The translations under genes and the position numbers were made by a program. Shown one piece after another: positions 1-5,030 of a stretch of DNA of 6,154 bases. The DNA comes from Acidobacteriota bacterium. Lineage in GTDB: Bacteria; Acidobacteriota; Terriglobia; Terriglobales; Acidobacteriaceae. The stretch lies in the NCBI GenBank assembly GCA_021781255.1, contig JAJXXG010000928.1, forward strand, positions 1 through 6,154, written 5' to 3'. The notes under the pieces are model-generated. The model searched no databases. It was not told the origin of the DNA and saw only the letters and a list, made by a program, of their open reading frames with translations. Within the stretch, counting starts at the first letter, position 1; each line of letters starts with the position of its first letter.

Positions 1-1161
1 GCCGAACGACGGCAGCGTGTTGGCGAAGCGGTTGTACCCGTAAACCCGCGCGACTTCCTCGATCAGATCGATCTCGCGCTCAAGATCAAGCCGCCAGCTC
101 GGCAGTGTAACCTGCCACGCCCCACCGCCAGCGCCCTGCCTGGTCATTTCGCATCCCAGCGCCGTCAGCACACTCTCGACAGTCGCTGCGGTAATTCCCT
201 CTTCGTCTGCCGTTTCGCCCAGAATCCGACGCACTTCGCTCAGCGCGAGCGCCACAGGCCTGCGCCGCGCAGTGCGTTCTTCAATGGACGCAACCCTCGC
301 GTCCACCAGTTCGCCCTCAATCCATCCCCCGTTCGCCAGCAAAATGGAACTCACGATTGCCGACGCCACCACTCCAGCGTTGAAGTCCGCTCCGCGCTCG
401 AAGCGATGACTGGCGTCGGTGTGTAATCCATGCCGCCTCGCTGTTTGCCGCACCGCCATGGGATCGAACCACGCCGCCTCGACGAGCACATTCTTCGTCT
501 CCGGCGTGATCATCGTTTCCCAGCCGCCCATCACCCCGGCCAGCGCCAGCGCCTTTTTGTGATCGGCAACCACCAGGTCGTCGGCGTCCAGCACGCGATC
601 CATGCCGTCCAGTGTCTTCAGCCGCTCCCCCTTGTGCGCCCTCCGCACAATGATTCCGCCCTCAATCTTGTCAAGATCGAATGCGTGCGTCGGCTGGCCC
701 ATCGCCAGCCAGGCAAAGTTGGTCGCATCCACGGCGTTCGAAATCATCTTTTGTTCGAGCAGCCCGAAGTACGTCGCAATCTCTGCTCCCCTAAACCAAT
801 CCCGCGACTCGCCGATCGTAACGCCGCGCAACACCCGCGCCGTGAACCGCCCACACACATCCTGAGCTTCGATCTTTACTGGGTAGGACGTCTTTGCCGG
901 TTTCGCTTCGGGCAATGGGAAATCGAGCGCCGGCAGCTCCAAACCATAGATCGCCGCCGCCTCACGCGCAATGCCGTAATGGTTCATCGCGTCCACGCGG
1001 TTGGTGGTGATGTCCATCTCGTAGAGCGCGCCGTTGCCCTCGCTGAGCGGATAGTTGCCCTCGACCGCAATGCCGCGCAAGGTCAGGTCCTCGGCGAGCC
1101 GCGCGTCATCGACGGCCAGTCCTGGTAAAAATGCCCGAAGCCATTTTGTGAGTATCTTCAT
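1..1161 (-). CDS. pheT: Phenylalanine--tRNA ligase beta subunit, 5' part (no EMAP domain)
   Basis: The first 387 codons are present; the 3' end lies beyond the left edge. The frame is open throughout. PheT pairs with PheS in a cytoplasmic heterotetramer that charges tRNA-Phe; the beta subunit provides B3/B4 editing and tRNA contacts. The start reads MKILTKWLRAFLPG, the usual B1 opening. Family landmarks follow: TTNRVDAMNHYGIARE (about 52-67), a B3/B4 region with GQPTHAFDLDKI (155-166) and AGVMGG (208-213), SHRFERGAD (251-259), and a B5 segment with LPSWRLDLEREIDLIEEVAR (353-372). Between residues about 37 and 48 the protein passes straight from the first helix to the NRxD region, so the roughly 110-residue OB-fold tRNA-binding domain of E. 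coli PheT (about 39-148) is absent. The ATG overlaps the stop of the upstream S23 gene (ATGA). A GAAGGA Shine-Dalgarno lies 5 nt upstream. Identity is secure; the catalytic-like core and C-terminus cannot be seen. Confidence 0.97.
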   Translation of the reverse strand, partial: MKILTKWLRAFLPGLAVDDARLAEDLTLRGIAVEGNYPLSEGNGALYEMDITTNRVDAMNHYGIAREAAAIYGLELPALDFPLPEAKPAKTSYPVKIEAQDVCGRFTARVLRGVTIGESRDWFRGAEIATYFGLLEQKMISNAVDATNFAWLAMGQPTHAFDLDKIEGGIIVRRAHKGERLKTLDGMDRVLDADDLVVADHKKALALAGVMGGWETMITPETKNVLVEAAWFDPMAVRQTARRHGLHTDASHRFERGADFNAGVVASAIVSSILLANGGWIEGELVDARVASIEERTARRRPVALALSEVRRILGETADEEGITAATVESVLTALGCEMTRQGAGGGAWQVTLPSWRLDLEREIDLIEEVARVYGYNRFANTLPSFG

Positions 1162-1580
1162 CGAGTTCCTTCAATAGCGGGAGCTAGCGGAGTTAGCATG
1201 CCGGATGCCTTCCTGTCTCTGTCGCGAATTGCCGTAATCAACCCATTGATCAACCGCGCCACTTCTGAGCCTTGCTCCATAAATCCAACCAATTCCTCCG
1301 CATCAATATAGCCGAGGATGTGCGCGAGTTCCATTTGCGTTTGAACTTCGCAAAGGGAGCCGCGTGCATTCCCCAGGAAGTGACGGAACTGCAAGTCCGT
1401 GAGTCTCCCATGGCCTTCCGCTATGTTGCTTGGCACCGATACAGCTGCGCGCTGTATCTGGACAACGAGGCCAAATGCTTCCTTCTTTGGAAGCTGTTTC
1501 GTAAGCTCGTAAGCGGTTTCGGCCAATTTCATTGCCTTTTGCCAGGCGATCAATTCCCGATACGATCTCGTCCTTCCCAT
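1158..1580 (-). CDS. Four-helix-bundle protein, S23 / 23S rRNA intervening-sequence family
   Basis: A 140-residue protein of the S23 (IVS) family. Visible signatures are the opening SYRELIAWQKAMKLA helix (6-20), the PKKEAFGLVVQIQRAAVSVP region followed by SNIAEGHGR (31-59), FRHFLGNARGSLCEVQTQ (65-82) and a final helix (about 95-120). Known relatives form small all-helical oligomers. They occur in 23S rRNA intervening sequences, as scattered genes, and as the Avd accessory protein of diversity-generating retroelements. The molecular function of stand-alone members is unknown, though RNA or nucleic-acid binding is often suspected. It sits between pheS (74 nt downstream of its stop) and pheT (ATGA overlap), so its translation is probably coupled to pheT. 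GGAG lies 6 nt before the ATG. The last 15 or so codons look non-conserved and are made of the repeat units CTAACTCCG/CTAGCTCCCG, suggesting that the reading frame ends in flanking repeat DNA. This gene is not a normal member of the operon. Confidence 0.9.
   Translation of the reverse strand: MGRTRSYRELIAWQKAMKLAETAYELTKQLPKKEAFGLVVQIQRAAVSVPSNIAEGHGRLTDLQFRHFLGNARGSLCEVQTQMELAHILGYIDAEELVGFMEQGSEVARLINGLITAIRDRDRKASGMLTPLAPAIEGTR
1167..1172 (-). promoter_or_regulatory. Ribosome-binding site of pheT inside the S23 gene
   Basis: Read on the minus strand this is GAAGGA, 5 nt before the pheT ATG. It lies within the last codons (I-E-G-T-R) of the S23-family gene. Because the S23 stop and the pheT start overlap as ATGA, the site supports the chosen pheT start and implies that ribosomes finishing the S23 gene can re-initiate on pheT. 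Confidence 0.7.
1185..1196 (+). repeat. Inverted repeat, left copy (3' end of S23 gene)
   Basis: TAGCGGAGTTAG on the plus strand is the exact reverse complement of the 12 bases at 1583-1594 on the other side of the S23-family gene. The copy lies inside the last codons of that gene. Next to it, at 1175-1184, is a related unit TAGCGGGAGC, so this end looks like two degenerate tandem units of about 10 bp. Confidence 0.7.
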
Positions 1581-1582
1581 CT

Positions 1583-1594
1583 CTAACTCCGCTA
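1583..1594 (+). repeat. Inverted repeat, right copy (just upstream of S23 gene)
   Basis: CTAACTCCGCTA on the plus strand is a perfect 12-bp inverted partner of 1185-1196. It overlaps the S23 gene's Shine-Dalgarno (GGAG on the minus strand). A partial third unit, GCTAACTCGCG, lies at 1619-1629, next to an alternating GCGCGC-rich stretch (1626-1640), so the pheS-S23 spacer appears to be built largely of such units. Confidence 0.7.
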
Positions 1595-1654
1595 ACCGTG
1601 CGAAGCGCGGCGAACACCGCTAACTCGCGCGCAGCGCGCGCTCATTTGCTGCTT

Positions 1655-2761
1655 TCACGCAAACTGCCCCAGGAACCGCATATCGCCTGCAAAAAACTGC
1701 CCGATCTCGCTGATTCCATACTTCATCATGGCGATGCGCTCCACGCCCATGCCGAAGGCGAAGCCGGAGACCTTTTTGGGGTCGTAGGCCGGCTGCTTTT
1801 CCGCCGCAAAGGCAAACACCGCGGGGTCCACCATGCCGCAGCCCAGCAACTCGATCCAGCCCGAGTCCTTGCACTTGCGACAGCCCTTGCCTCCACAGAA
1901 GATGCAACTGATCTGCACGTCGGCCGAGGGTTCGGTGAACGGGAAAAATGACGGGAAAAAGCGCGTCTTAACCGCCGAGCCGAAAAGCGCCTTCATGGCG
2001 TGATCCAGCGTGCCTTTCAAGTCGCTGAAGGTGATGTTGGTGTCCACACACAACCCCTCCACTTGGTGAAAGATCGGCGAGTGCGTCGCGTCGGCGGCGT
2101 CGTTGCGATGCACCTTTCCGGGAATCACGATGCGCACCGGCGGCGGCTGCATCTCCATGGTCCGCATCTGCACCGGCGACGTGTGCGTGCGCAGCAACAG
2201 CCGGTCGCGCAGCGGCTTGCGCTCCTGCCCAGCCACCACCAGCGTGTCCTGCGTGTCGCGTGCCGGATGGCCGGGCGGAAAGTTCATGCACTCGAAGTTG
2301 TAGAAGTCGGTTTCCACCTCCGGCCCCACGCCCACCGAGTAGCCCAGCGCGGCAAAGACCGAAACAATCTCGTTCAAAGTGCGCGTAATCGGGTGCTCGG
2401 CTCCGGTCAGCCGCCGCGTACCCGGCAGCGTGATGTCGATGGCCTCTGCCTTGAGCGCTGCATCGCTCGGCCCTCCGCCCAGGGCAGCGTCCAGCAGGCC
2501 CTCAACCACTGCTTTCAAGGCGTTGAAACGCACGCCCAGGGCCTTCTTCGCATCGGCCGGCGCAGCTTTGAGCCAGCGGCCTGAAACCTCGTTCAGCCGC
2601 CCCTGCTTGCGCCCCAGCCATTCCAGCCGGAAGGTCTCCACGGCCGCCTCGCCATCGAGCGCAGCGGCAGCCTCGCGCGCCTGTGCCTCCAGCGCGGCAA
2701 ATGCCTGGTCCAGCGCGGCCTCGTCAAATGCCGTCAGATTTGGTATCGCTTCTGTATTCAT
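1655..2761 (-). CDS. pheS: Phenylalanine--tRNA ligase alpha subunit
   Basis: A complete 368-residue catalytic subunit of the class II synthetase, which activates Phe with ATP and transfers it to tRNA-Phe as part of (alpha-beta)2 with PheT. An Ala/Glu-rich N-terminal arm (about 10-100), predicted coiled coil, is followed by the catalytic core. That core shows motif 1 (HPITRTLNEIVSVFAALGY, 123-141), FYNFECMNFPPGHPARDTQD (153-172), RTHTSPVQMR (191-200), motif 2 (GKVHRNDAADATHSPIFHQV, 215-234) and FFPFTEPSAD (272-281). Motif 3 is GFAFGMGVERIAMMKYGI (333-350); Ala335 aligns with E. coli Ala294 of the Phe pocket. A Cys cluster C286-x2-C289-x4-C294-x2-C297 precedes GWIELLGCGMV, as in many non-enterobacterial PheS, and may bind a metal. 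Slightly longer than the usual 330-350 residues. The start has no clear Shine-Dalgarno and overlaps the stop of a 20-codon upstream ORF. Confidence 0.98.
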   Translation of the reverse strand: MNTEAIPNLTAFDEAALDQAFAALEAQAREAAAALDGEAAVETFRLEWLGRKQGRLNEVSGRWLKAAPADAKKALGVRFNALKAVVEGLLDAALGGGPSDAALKAEAIDITLPGTRRLTGAEHPITRTLNEIVSVFAALGYSVGVGPEVETDFYNFECMNFPPGHPARDTQDTLVVAGQERKPLRDRLLLRTHTSPVQMRTMEMQPPPVRIVIPGKVHRNDAADATHSPIFHQVEGLCVDTNITFSDLKGTLDHAMKALFGSAVKTRFFPSFFPFTEPSADVQISCIFCGGKGCRKCKDSGWIELLGCGMVDPAVFAFAAEKQPAYDPKKVSGFAFGMGVERIAMMKYGISEIGQFFAGDMRFLGQFA

Positions 2762-2820
2762 GCGTAAGGTTCAGAATAAACCACTGCGTGGGGCGGGCAA
2801 TGTCGCACTGCTTTGTCCAT
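2758..2820 (-). other. Possible 20-codon ORF coupled to pheS
   Basis: On the minus strand an ATG at 2820 opens a 20-codon frame, MDKAVRHCPPHAVVYSEPYA. Its TGA overlaps the pheS ATG (ATGA). pheS itself has no convincing Shine-Dalgarno, so re-initiation from this frame could explain its translation. The short ORF has no strong Shine-Dalgarno either and contains no Phe codon, so it is not a classic Phe-attenuation leader such as E. coli pheM. It may be a chance frame. Confidence 0.22.
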
Positions 2821-2829
2821 AAACGCACA

Positions 2830-2863
2830 ACGGCCCGGAGTCCTGCAAAGAACTCCGGGCCGT
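2830..2863 (-). terminator. Perfect 12-bp hairpin between rplT and pheS (terminator or attenuator)
   Basis: Arms 2830-2841 (ACGGCCCGGAGT) and 2852-2863 are perfect reverse complements around a 10-nt loop. On the minus-strand transcript the hairpin begins 28 nt after the rplT stop and is followed by UGUGCGUUUAUGG, which is only a weak U-tract. This fits partial termination, with pheS at reduced read-through, or an mRNA-processing or stability element. The plus-strand side (TATTTTCC) is no better. No competing antiterminator helix or Phe-rich leader peptide was found. Confidence 0.6.
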
Positions 2864-2891
2864 ATTTTCCGCCAGTCTATCGGGAATCCTG

Positions 2892-3269
2892 TTACGCTGC
2901 CTTTGCCTTGGCCGCTGCGCTCGCCGCCTTGGCCTGTTCAACGAGTTTGGTAAAGCCCGCCGCGTCCTTCACGGCAATCTCGGCCAGGATCTTGCGGTCA
3001 AGCTCAATGCCGGCCTTCTTCAATCCGCTGATGAACTGCGAGTAGCTGGTGCCGTTCAGCTTAGCCGCGGCGGCAATGCGCACGATCCACAGCGCGCGGA
3101 ACTGGCGCTTCTTCAACCGCCGGCCGGTGTAGGCAAACTTCAGGCCGCGCTCTACGGCCTCCTGCGCTGCCTGGTACAGTTTCGATTTCGTGAGGAAATA
3201 ACCGCTGGCGCGCTTCAGAATCTTCTTGCGGCGGTCACTCCGTTTGGTGCCACGTTTTACGCGGGGCAT
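2892..3269 (-). CDS. rplT: 50S ribosomal protein L20
   Basis: A 125-residue L20, an early-assembly 23S rRNA-binding protein of the large subunit. In enterobacteria and Bacillus it also represses its own operon at the mRNA level. The sequence opens with the conserved basic tail [19 protein letters not shown], then [20 protein letters not shown] and [20 protein letters not shown], with INAA replaced by IAAA, and ends with the globular domain [20 protein letters not shown] through [11 protein letters not shown]. The final 15 or so residues are an Ala/Lys tail ([13 protein letters not shown]) that makes it slightly longer than the usual 115-120. An AAGGAG Shine-Dalgarno lies 8 nt before the ATG (3278-3283). 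It follows rpmI by 168 nt and precedes pheS by 130 nt, the classical rpmI-rplT-pheST order. Confidence 0.98.
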   Translation of the reverse strand: MPRVKRGTKRSDRRKKILKRASGYFLTKSKLYQAAQEAVERGLKFAYTGRRLKKRQFRALWIVRIAAAAKLNGTSYSQFISGLKKAGIELDRKILAEIAVKDAAGFTKLVEQAKAASAAAKAKAA

Positions 3270-3386
3270 GGTGGGTTCTCCTTTTTGCGTTTCTGTTTAT
3301 GCGGCTGGAGGCAGGAGGCCATTATGAATGGCTGTCAACCTCTTCACTCGCTTTCGTCAAGCTTGATCTCTCGCCGCTTCCGGCGG

Positions 3387-3414
3387 GGGCCTCTCAAACG
3401 CATTTTGAGGGCCC
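3387..3414 (-). other. Hairpin in the rpmI-rplT spacer
   Basis: GGGCC-t-CTCAAA (3387-3398) pairs with TTTGAG-GGCCC (3404-3414 with its neighbours), giving an 11-bp stem with one bulged base and a 5-nt loop. It is not followed by a U-run on the minus-strand transcript, so it is not a good terminator. A second small hairpin, CGCCG-CTTC-CGGCG, lies at 3372-3385. Structured RNA in this spacer could be an L20-binding control element or a processing site. This is inference from position only. Confidence 0.4.
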
Positions 3415-3437
3415 TGAAGCGCTTCTCAGCGCAACGA

Positions 3438-3635
3438 TTAAGCGTAGGGAATCATGCGCGCTACCTTTGCGTGGTCGCCGTCCGAAACCAACAGAATCTT
3501 TCCCAGCTTCCGCTTGGTCTTCGGCGCCTTCGACGTAAGGATGTGCCGCGTCTTCGTCTGGCCCCGCTTGATTTTGCCGGTGCCAGTCTTGCTGAAGCGC
3601 TTGGCCGCGCCCGAATGGGTCTTCAACTTAGGCAT
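3438..3635 (-). CDS. rpmI: 50S ribosomal protein L35
   Basis: A 65-residue basic protein of the large ribosomal subunit. It begins [20 protein letters not shown], the hallmark L35 N-terminus, continues with [17 protein letters not shown] and ends with [12 protein letters not shown]. The length is exactly typical. The frame stays open upstream to 3761, but the family start is the ATG at 3635, and residues before it have no L35 character. A weak GAG-type Shine-Dalgarno lies 5 nt upstream. It is the first gene of the minus-strand unit that continues with rplT. infC, which normally precedes rpmI, is not in the window. Confidence 0.96.
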   Translation of the reverse strand: MPKLKTHSGAAKRFSKTGTGKIKRGQTKTRHILTSKAPKTKRKLGKILLVSDGDHAKVARMIPYA

Positions 3636-3726
3636 TTTGTCTCGTTTTTCTTCTTTTCCTGGAAAGGCGGAATACCCGCCATAGGCCTCAAAGACGTGGA
3701 AATCCCTCCATCTCAAGGCCTTAAAC

Positions 3727-3732
3727 AGTATA
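3727..3732 (-). promoter_or_regulatory. Possible -10 box of the rpmI-rplT-pheS-S23-pheT operon
   Basis: On the minus strand this reads TATACT, close to the TATAAT consensus. It would place transcription start near 3720 and give a leader of about 85 nt before rpmI. The region 17 nt upstream (TCGCGT) is a poor -35 match. With no infC upstream, the operon needs its own promoter about here, which is the main argument for it. Confidence 0.35.
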
Positions 3733-3795
3733 CCGTAATCATCAACTTCACGCGACCCCAAGAACTAAGCTGGTCCCCCAACTCCGCTCACTCTG

Positions 3796-4046
3796 CTACT
3801 CATAGAACCGGTATCGCACCGCGATCTGCATCATCCGCGGCGCCATGGCGTTCACCGCATGGCCGAAGCTTCCGCTCGACAGGTTTCCCTCCACCCTCGC
3901 GGGCCCGAAGAACTGCGCGTGATTGAATACTTGAAGGCTTCGGCGCGGAACTCGAAGCCGCTTTTTTCGCGCATTGTGAACTCTCGCGAGATCGTCGCGT
4001 CCAGGTTCTCCATCCCAGGCCCCGAAAAGTGAAAGCCATCGCCCCG
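3796..4046 (-). pseudogene. Frameshifted C-terminal remnant of a TonB-dependent (Oar-like) receptor
   Basis: Only the last 83 or so codons of what would be a protein of roughly 1000 residues remain. In one frame the minus strand encodes HFSGPGMENLDATISREFT and then FEFRAEAF (3933-3956). In the next frame it continues VFNHAQFFGPARVEGNLSSG, then SFGHAVNAMAPRMMQIAV, and stops at TAG 3796-3798. The two pieces join perfectly if one base, a C completing the Asn of the usual FNVFNH, is restored between 3930 and 3931. This C-terminal pattern, ending in a last membrane beta-strand, is typical of acidobacterial outer-membrane receptors with a carboxypeptidase-regulatory-like N-terminal domain. No plug, barrel or signal sequence is present upstream. 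The fragment therefore cannot make a functional receptor. The right boundary is approximate. Confidence 0.72.
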
Positions 4047-4140
4047 CCCCCGGGCTTCACCGGAGAGCCGCATTTGCACAGCCATCAGGCCAATCCTCAA
4101 ACCTGTAGAATGTTGCGAAGCGTACCGCCGGTTGTCTTGC

Positions 4141-4998
4141 ATGACCTACTATGACCAAGTCGCGGAGGCTGCGGCCATTCTGAAAGCCAAGCTGCGCTCG
4201 CGCGCGCCGTTGGTCGGCATCGTGCTGGGCTCGGGGCTGGGCGCCGTGGCAGACGCGGTCGCCGATCCGGTGGTCGTGCCCTACGGCGAGATCCCGCATT
4301 TCCCCCAGTCCACCGTCGAAGGCCACTCGGGGTGCATTGTGGCGGGATTGCTGGGCAGTGCGCAGGTTATCGTCATGCAGGGGCGCGTGCATTTCTACGA
4401 AGGCTACACGCCGCTCCAGGTTACCTTCCCCATGCGCGTACTGGGCGCGATGGGAATCCGGGCTGTAGTGCTGACCAATGCGGCAGGCGGCATCGGCTAC
4501 CGCGTGGGCCAACTAGTCGTTTTGGCCGACCACATCAACCAGATGGGTTGGAACCCGCTCAACGGTCCCAACGACCCTCGCTTCGGCTTCCGGCCCGGCG
4601 CGGGGCTGCGCTTCTTCGACATGACCGAGGCGTATAGCAAGGGGCTGCGCGCGCTCGCCCGGCAGGCCGCGCAGGAAGAGGGATTCACTCTGGAGGAAGG
4701 TGTTTACCTGGCCACGCCGGGACCGAGCTTCGAGACGCCGGCGGAGATTCGCGCCTTTCGTGCCCTTGGCGCAACACTGGTGGGCATGTCCACCGTGCCG
4801 GAGACGCTGGTGGCGCGGCATATGGGGATTGGAGTACTGGGCATCAGTTGCGTAACCAATCTGGCCGCGGGGCTGGGCGCAACTCCGCTGAGCCACAAGG
4901 AAGTGAACGAAACCGGGCGCATGGTGGAGAACCGGCTTGCCGGGTTGCTCATGCGGCTGGCGCCCAGGATCGCAGCAAAGGTGGAAACGGAACCGTGA
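4141..4998 (+). CDS. Purine nucleoside phosphorylase (trimeric, 6-oxopurine type)
   Basis: A 285-residue cytoplasmic enzyme that splits inosine and guanosine (and deoxy forms) with phosphate into free base and (deoxy)ribose-1-phosphate. It belongs to the low-molecular-mass PNP/MTAP family. Visible active-site elements are GSGLG (30-34, phosphate loop), VEGHSG (59-64), MQGRVHFYEGY (79-89, Arg82 and His84), TNAAGG (112-117), GPSFETPAE (194-202, Glu198), GMSTVPE (215-221) and TN at 239-240, and SHKEV (251-255). Asn240, where adenosine-type MTAP enzymes have Asp, points to hypoxanthine/guanine specificity. The loop after TNAAGG is about two residues shorter than usual. The start chosen is the ATG; a TTG three codons upstream is possible, but neither has a strong Shine-Dalgarno. 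Uridine kinase follows in the same direction, forming a nucleoside-salvage pair. The symbol (punA, pnp or deoD in different species) is left open. Confidence 0.95.
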   Translation: MTYYDQVAEAAAILKAKLRSRAPLVGIVLGSGLGAVADAVADPVVVPYGEIPHFPQSTVEGHSGCIVAGLLGSAQVIVMQGRVHFYEGYTPLQVTFPMRVLGAMGIRAVVLTNAAGGIGYRVGQLVVLADHINQMGWNPLNGPNDPRFGFRPGAGLRFFDMTEAYSKGLRALARQAAQEEGFTLEEGVYLATPGPSFETPAEIRAFRALGATLVGMSTVPETLVARHMGIGVLGISCVTNLAAGLGATPLSHKEVNETGRMVENRLAGLLMRLAPRIAAKVETEP

Positions 4999-5012
4999 GC
5001 CGCGCTAAGAGC

Positions 5013-5027
5013 GCCTGCATTGCAGGC
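5013..5027 (+). repeat. 15-bp interrupted palindrome at the uridine kinase start
   Basis: GCCTGCA-T-TGCAGGC, 7-bp arms around one base, ends 3 nt before the ATG at 5031 and includes the only AGG that could serve as its Shine-Dalgarno. If folded in the mRNA it would mask that site, so uridine kinase expression might depend on ribosomes arriving from the phosphorylase gene or from the overlapping GTG at 4995. Confidence 0.4.
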
Positions 5028-5030
5028 AAT

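Larger units (their letters stand above)
3636..4140. other. Gene-free divergent spacer
   Basis: This is the longest stretch without an intact gene. From left to right it holds the rpmI leader, a possible operon promoter, the receptor remnant (3796-4046), and about 95 bases before the purine nucleoside phosphorylase gene. For that gene a loose -10-like TAGAAT is seen at 4106-4111 without a matching -35. Open frames here lack family character apart from the remnant. Confidence 0.6.

Noticed and set aside
430..1128. Long plus-strand open frame of 232 codons opposite pheT
   Set aside because: It is the antisense shadow of pheT: the minus frame matches the PheT family across its full length, while the plus translation is Arg/His-rich with no family character.
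1158..1580. Diversity-generating retroelement suggested by the Avd-like fold
   Set aside because: No reverse transcriptase and no template/variable repeat pair is present; the protein matches the general S23 family and not specifically Avd.
1581..1654. Tandem GCGCGC stretch as a Z-DNA or regulatory element
   Set aside because: Too short and composition-driven; better explained as part of the repeat-rich S23 boundary.
2000..2584. Plus-strand frame of 194 codons opposite pheS
   Set aside because: Antisense shadow of a secure pheS gene in GC-rich DNA; no start signal and no recognizable domains.
3285..3926. Plus-strand frame of 213 codons crossing rpmI and the receptor remnant
   Set aside because: It overlaps rpmI antisense and the remnant, has low-complexity Arg/Ser/Pro composition, and resembles no family.
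4132..4140. TTG start for the phosphorylase three codons upstream
   Set aside because: The extra residues (MSC) have no family support, and the ATG at 4141 gives the usual N-terminus; a Shine-Dalgarno does not favour either.
4057..4512. Minus-strand frame of 151 codons at the start of the phosphorylase gene
   Set aside because: Shadow of the phosphorylase, which has all its active-site motifs on the plus strand.
4848..5030. Upstream extension of the uridine kinase frame into the phosphorylase gene
   Set aside because: The residues before the ATG at 5031 (other than a possible GTG at 4995) are an out-of-frame reading of the phosphorylase.
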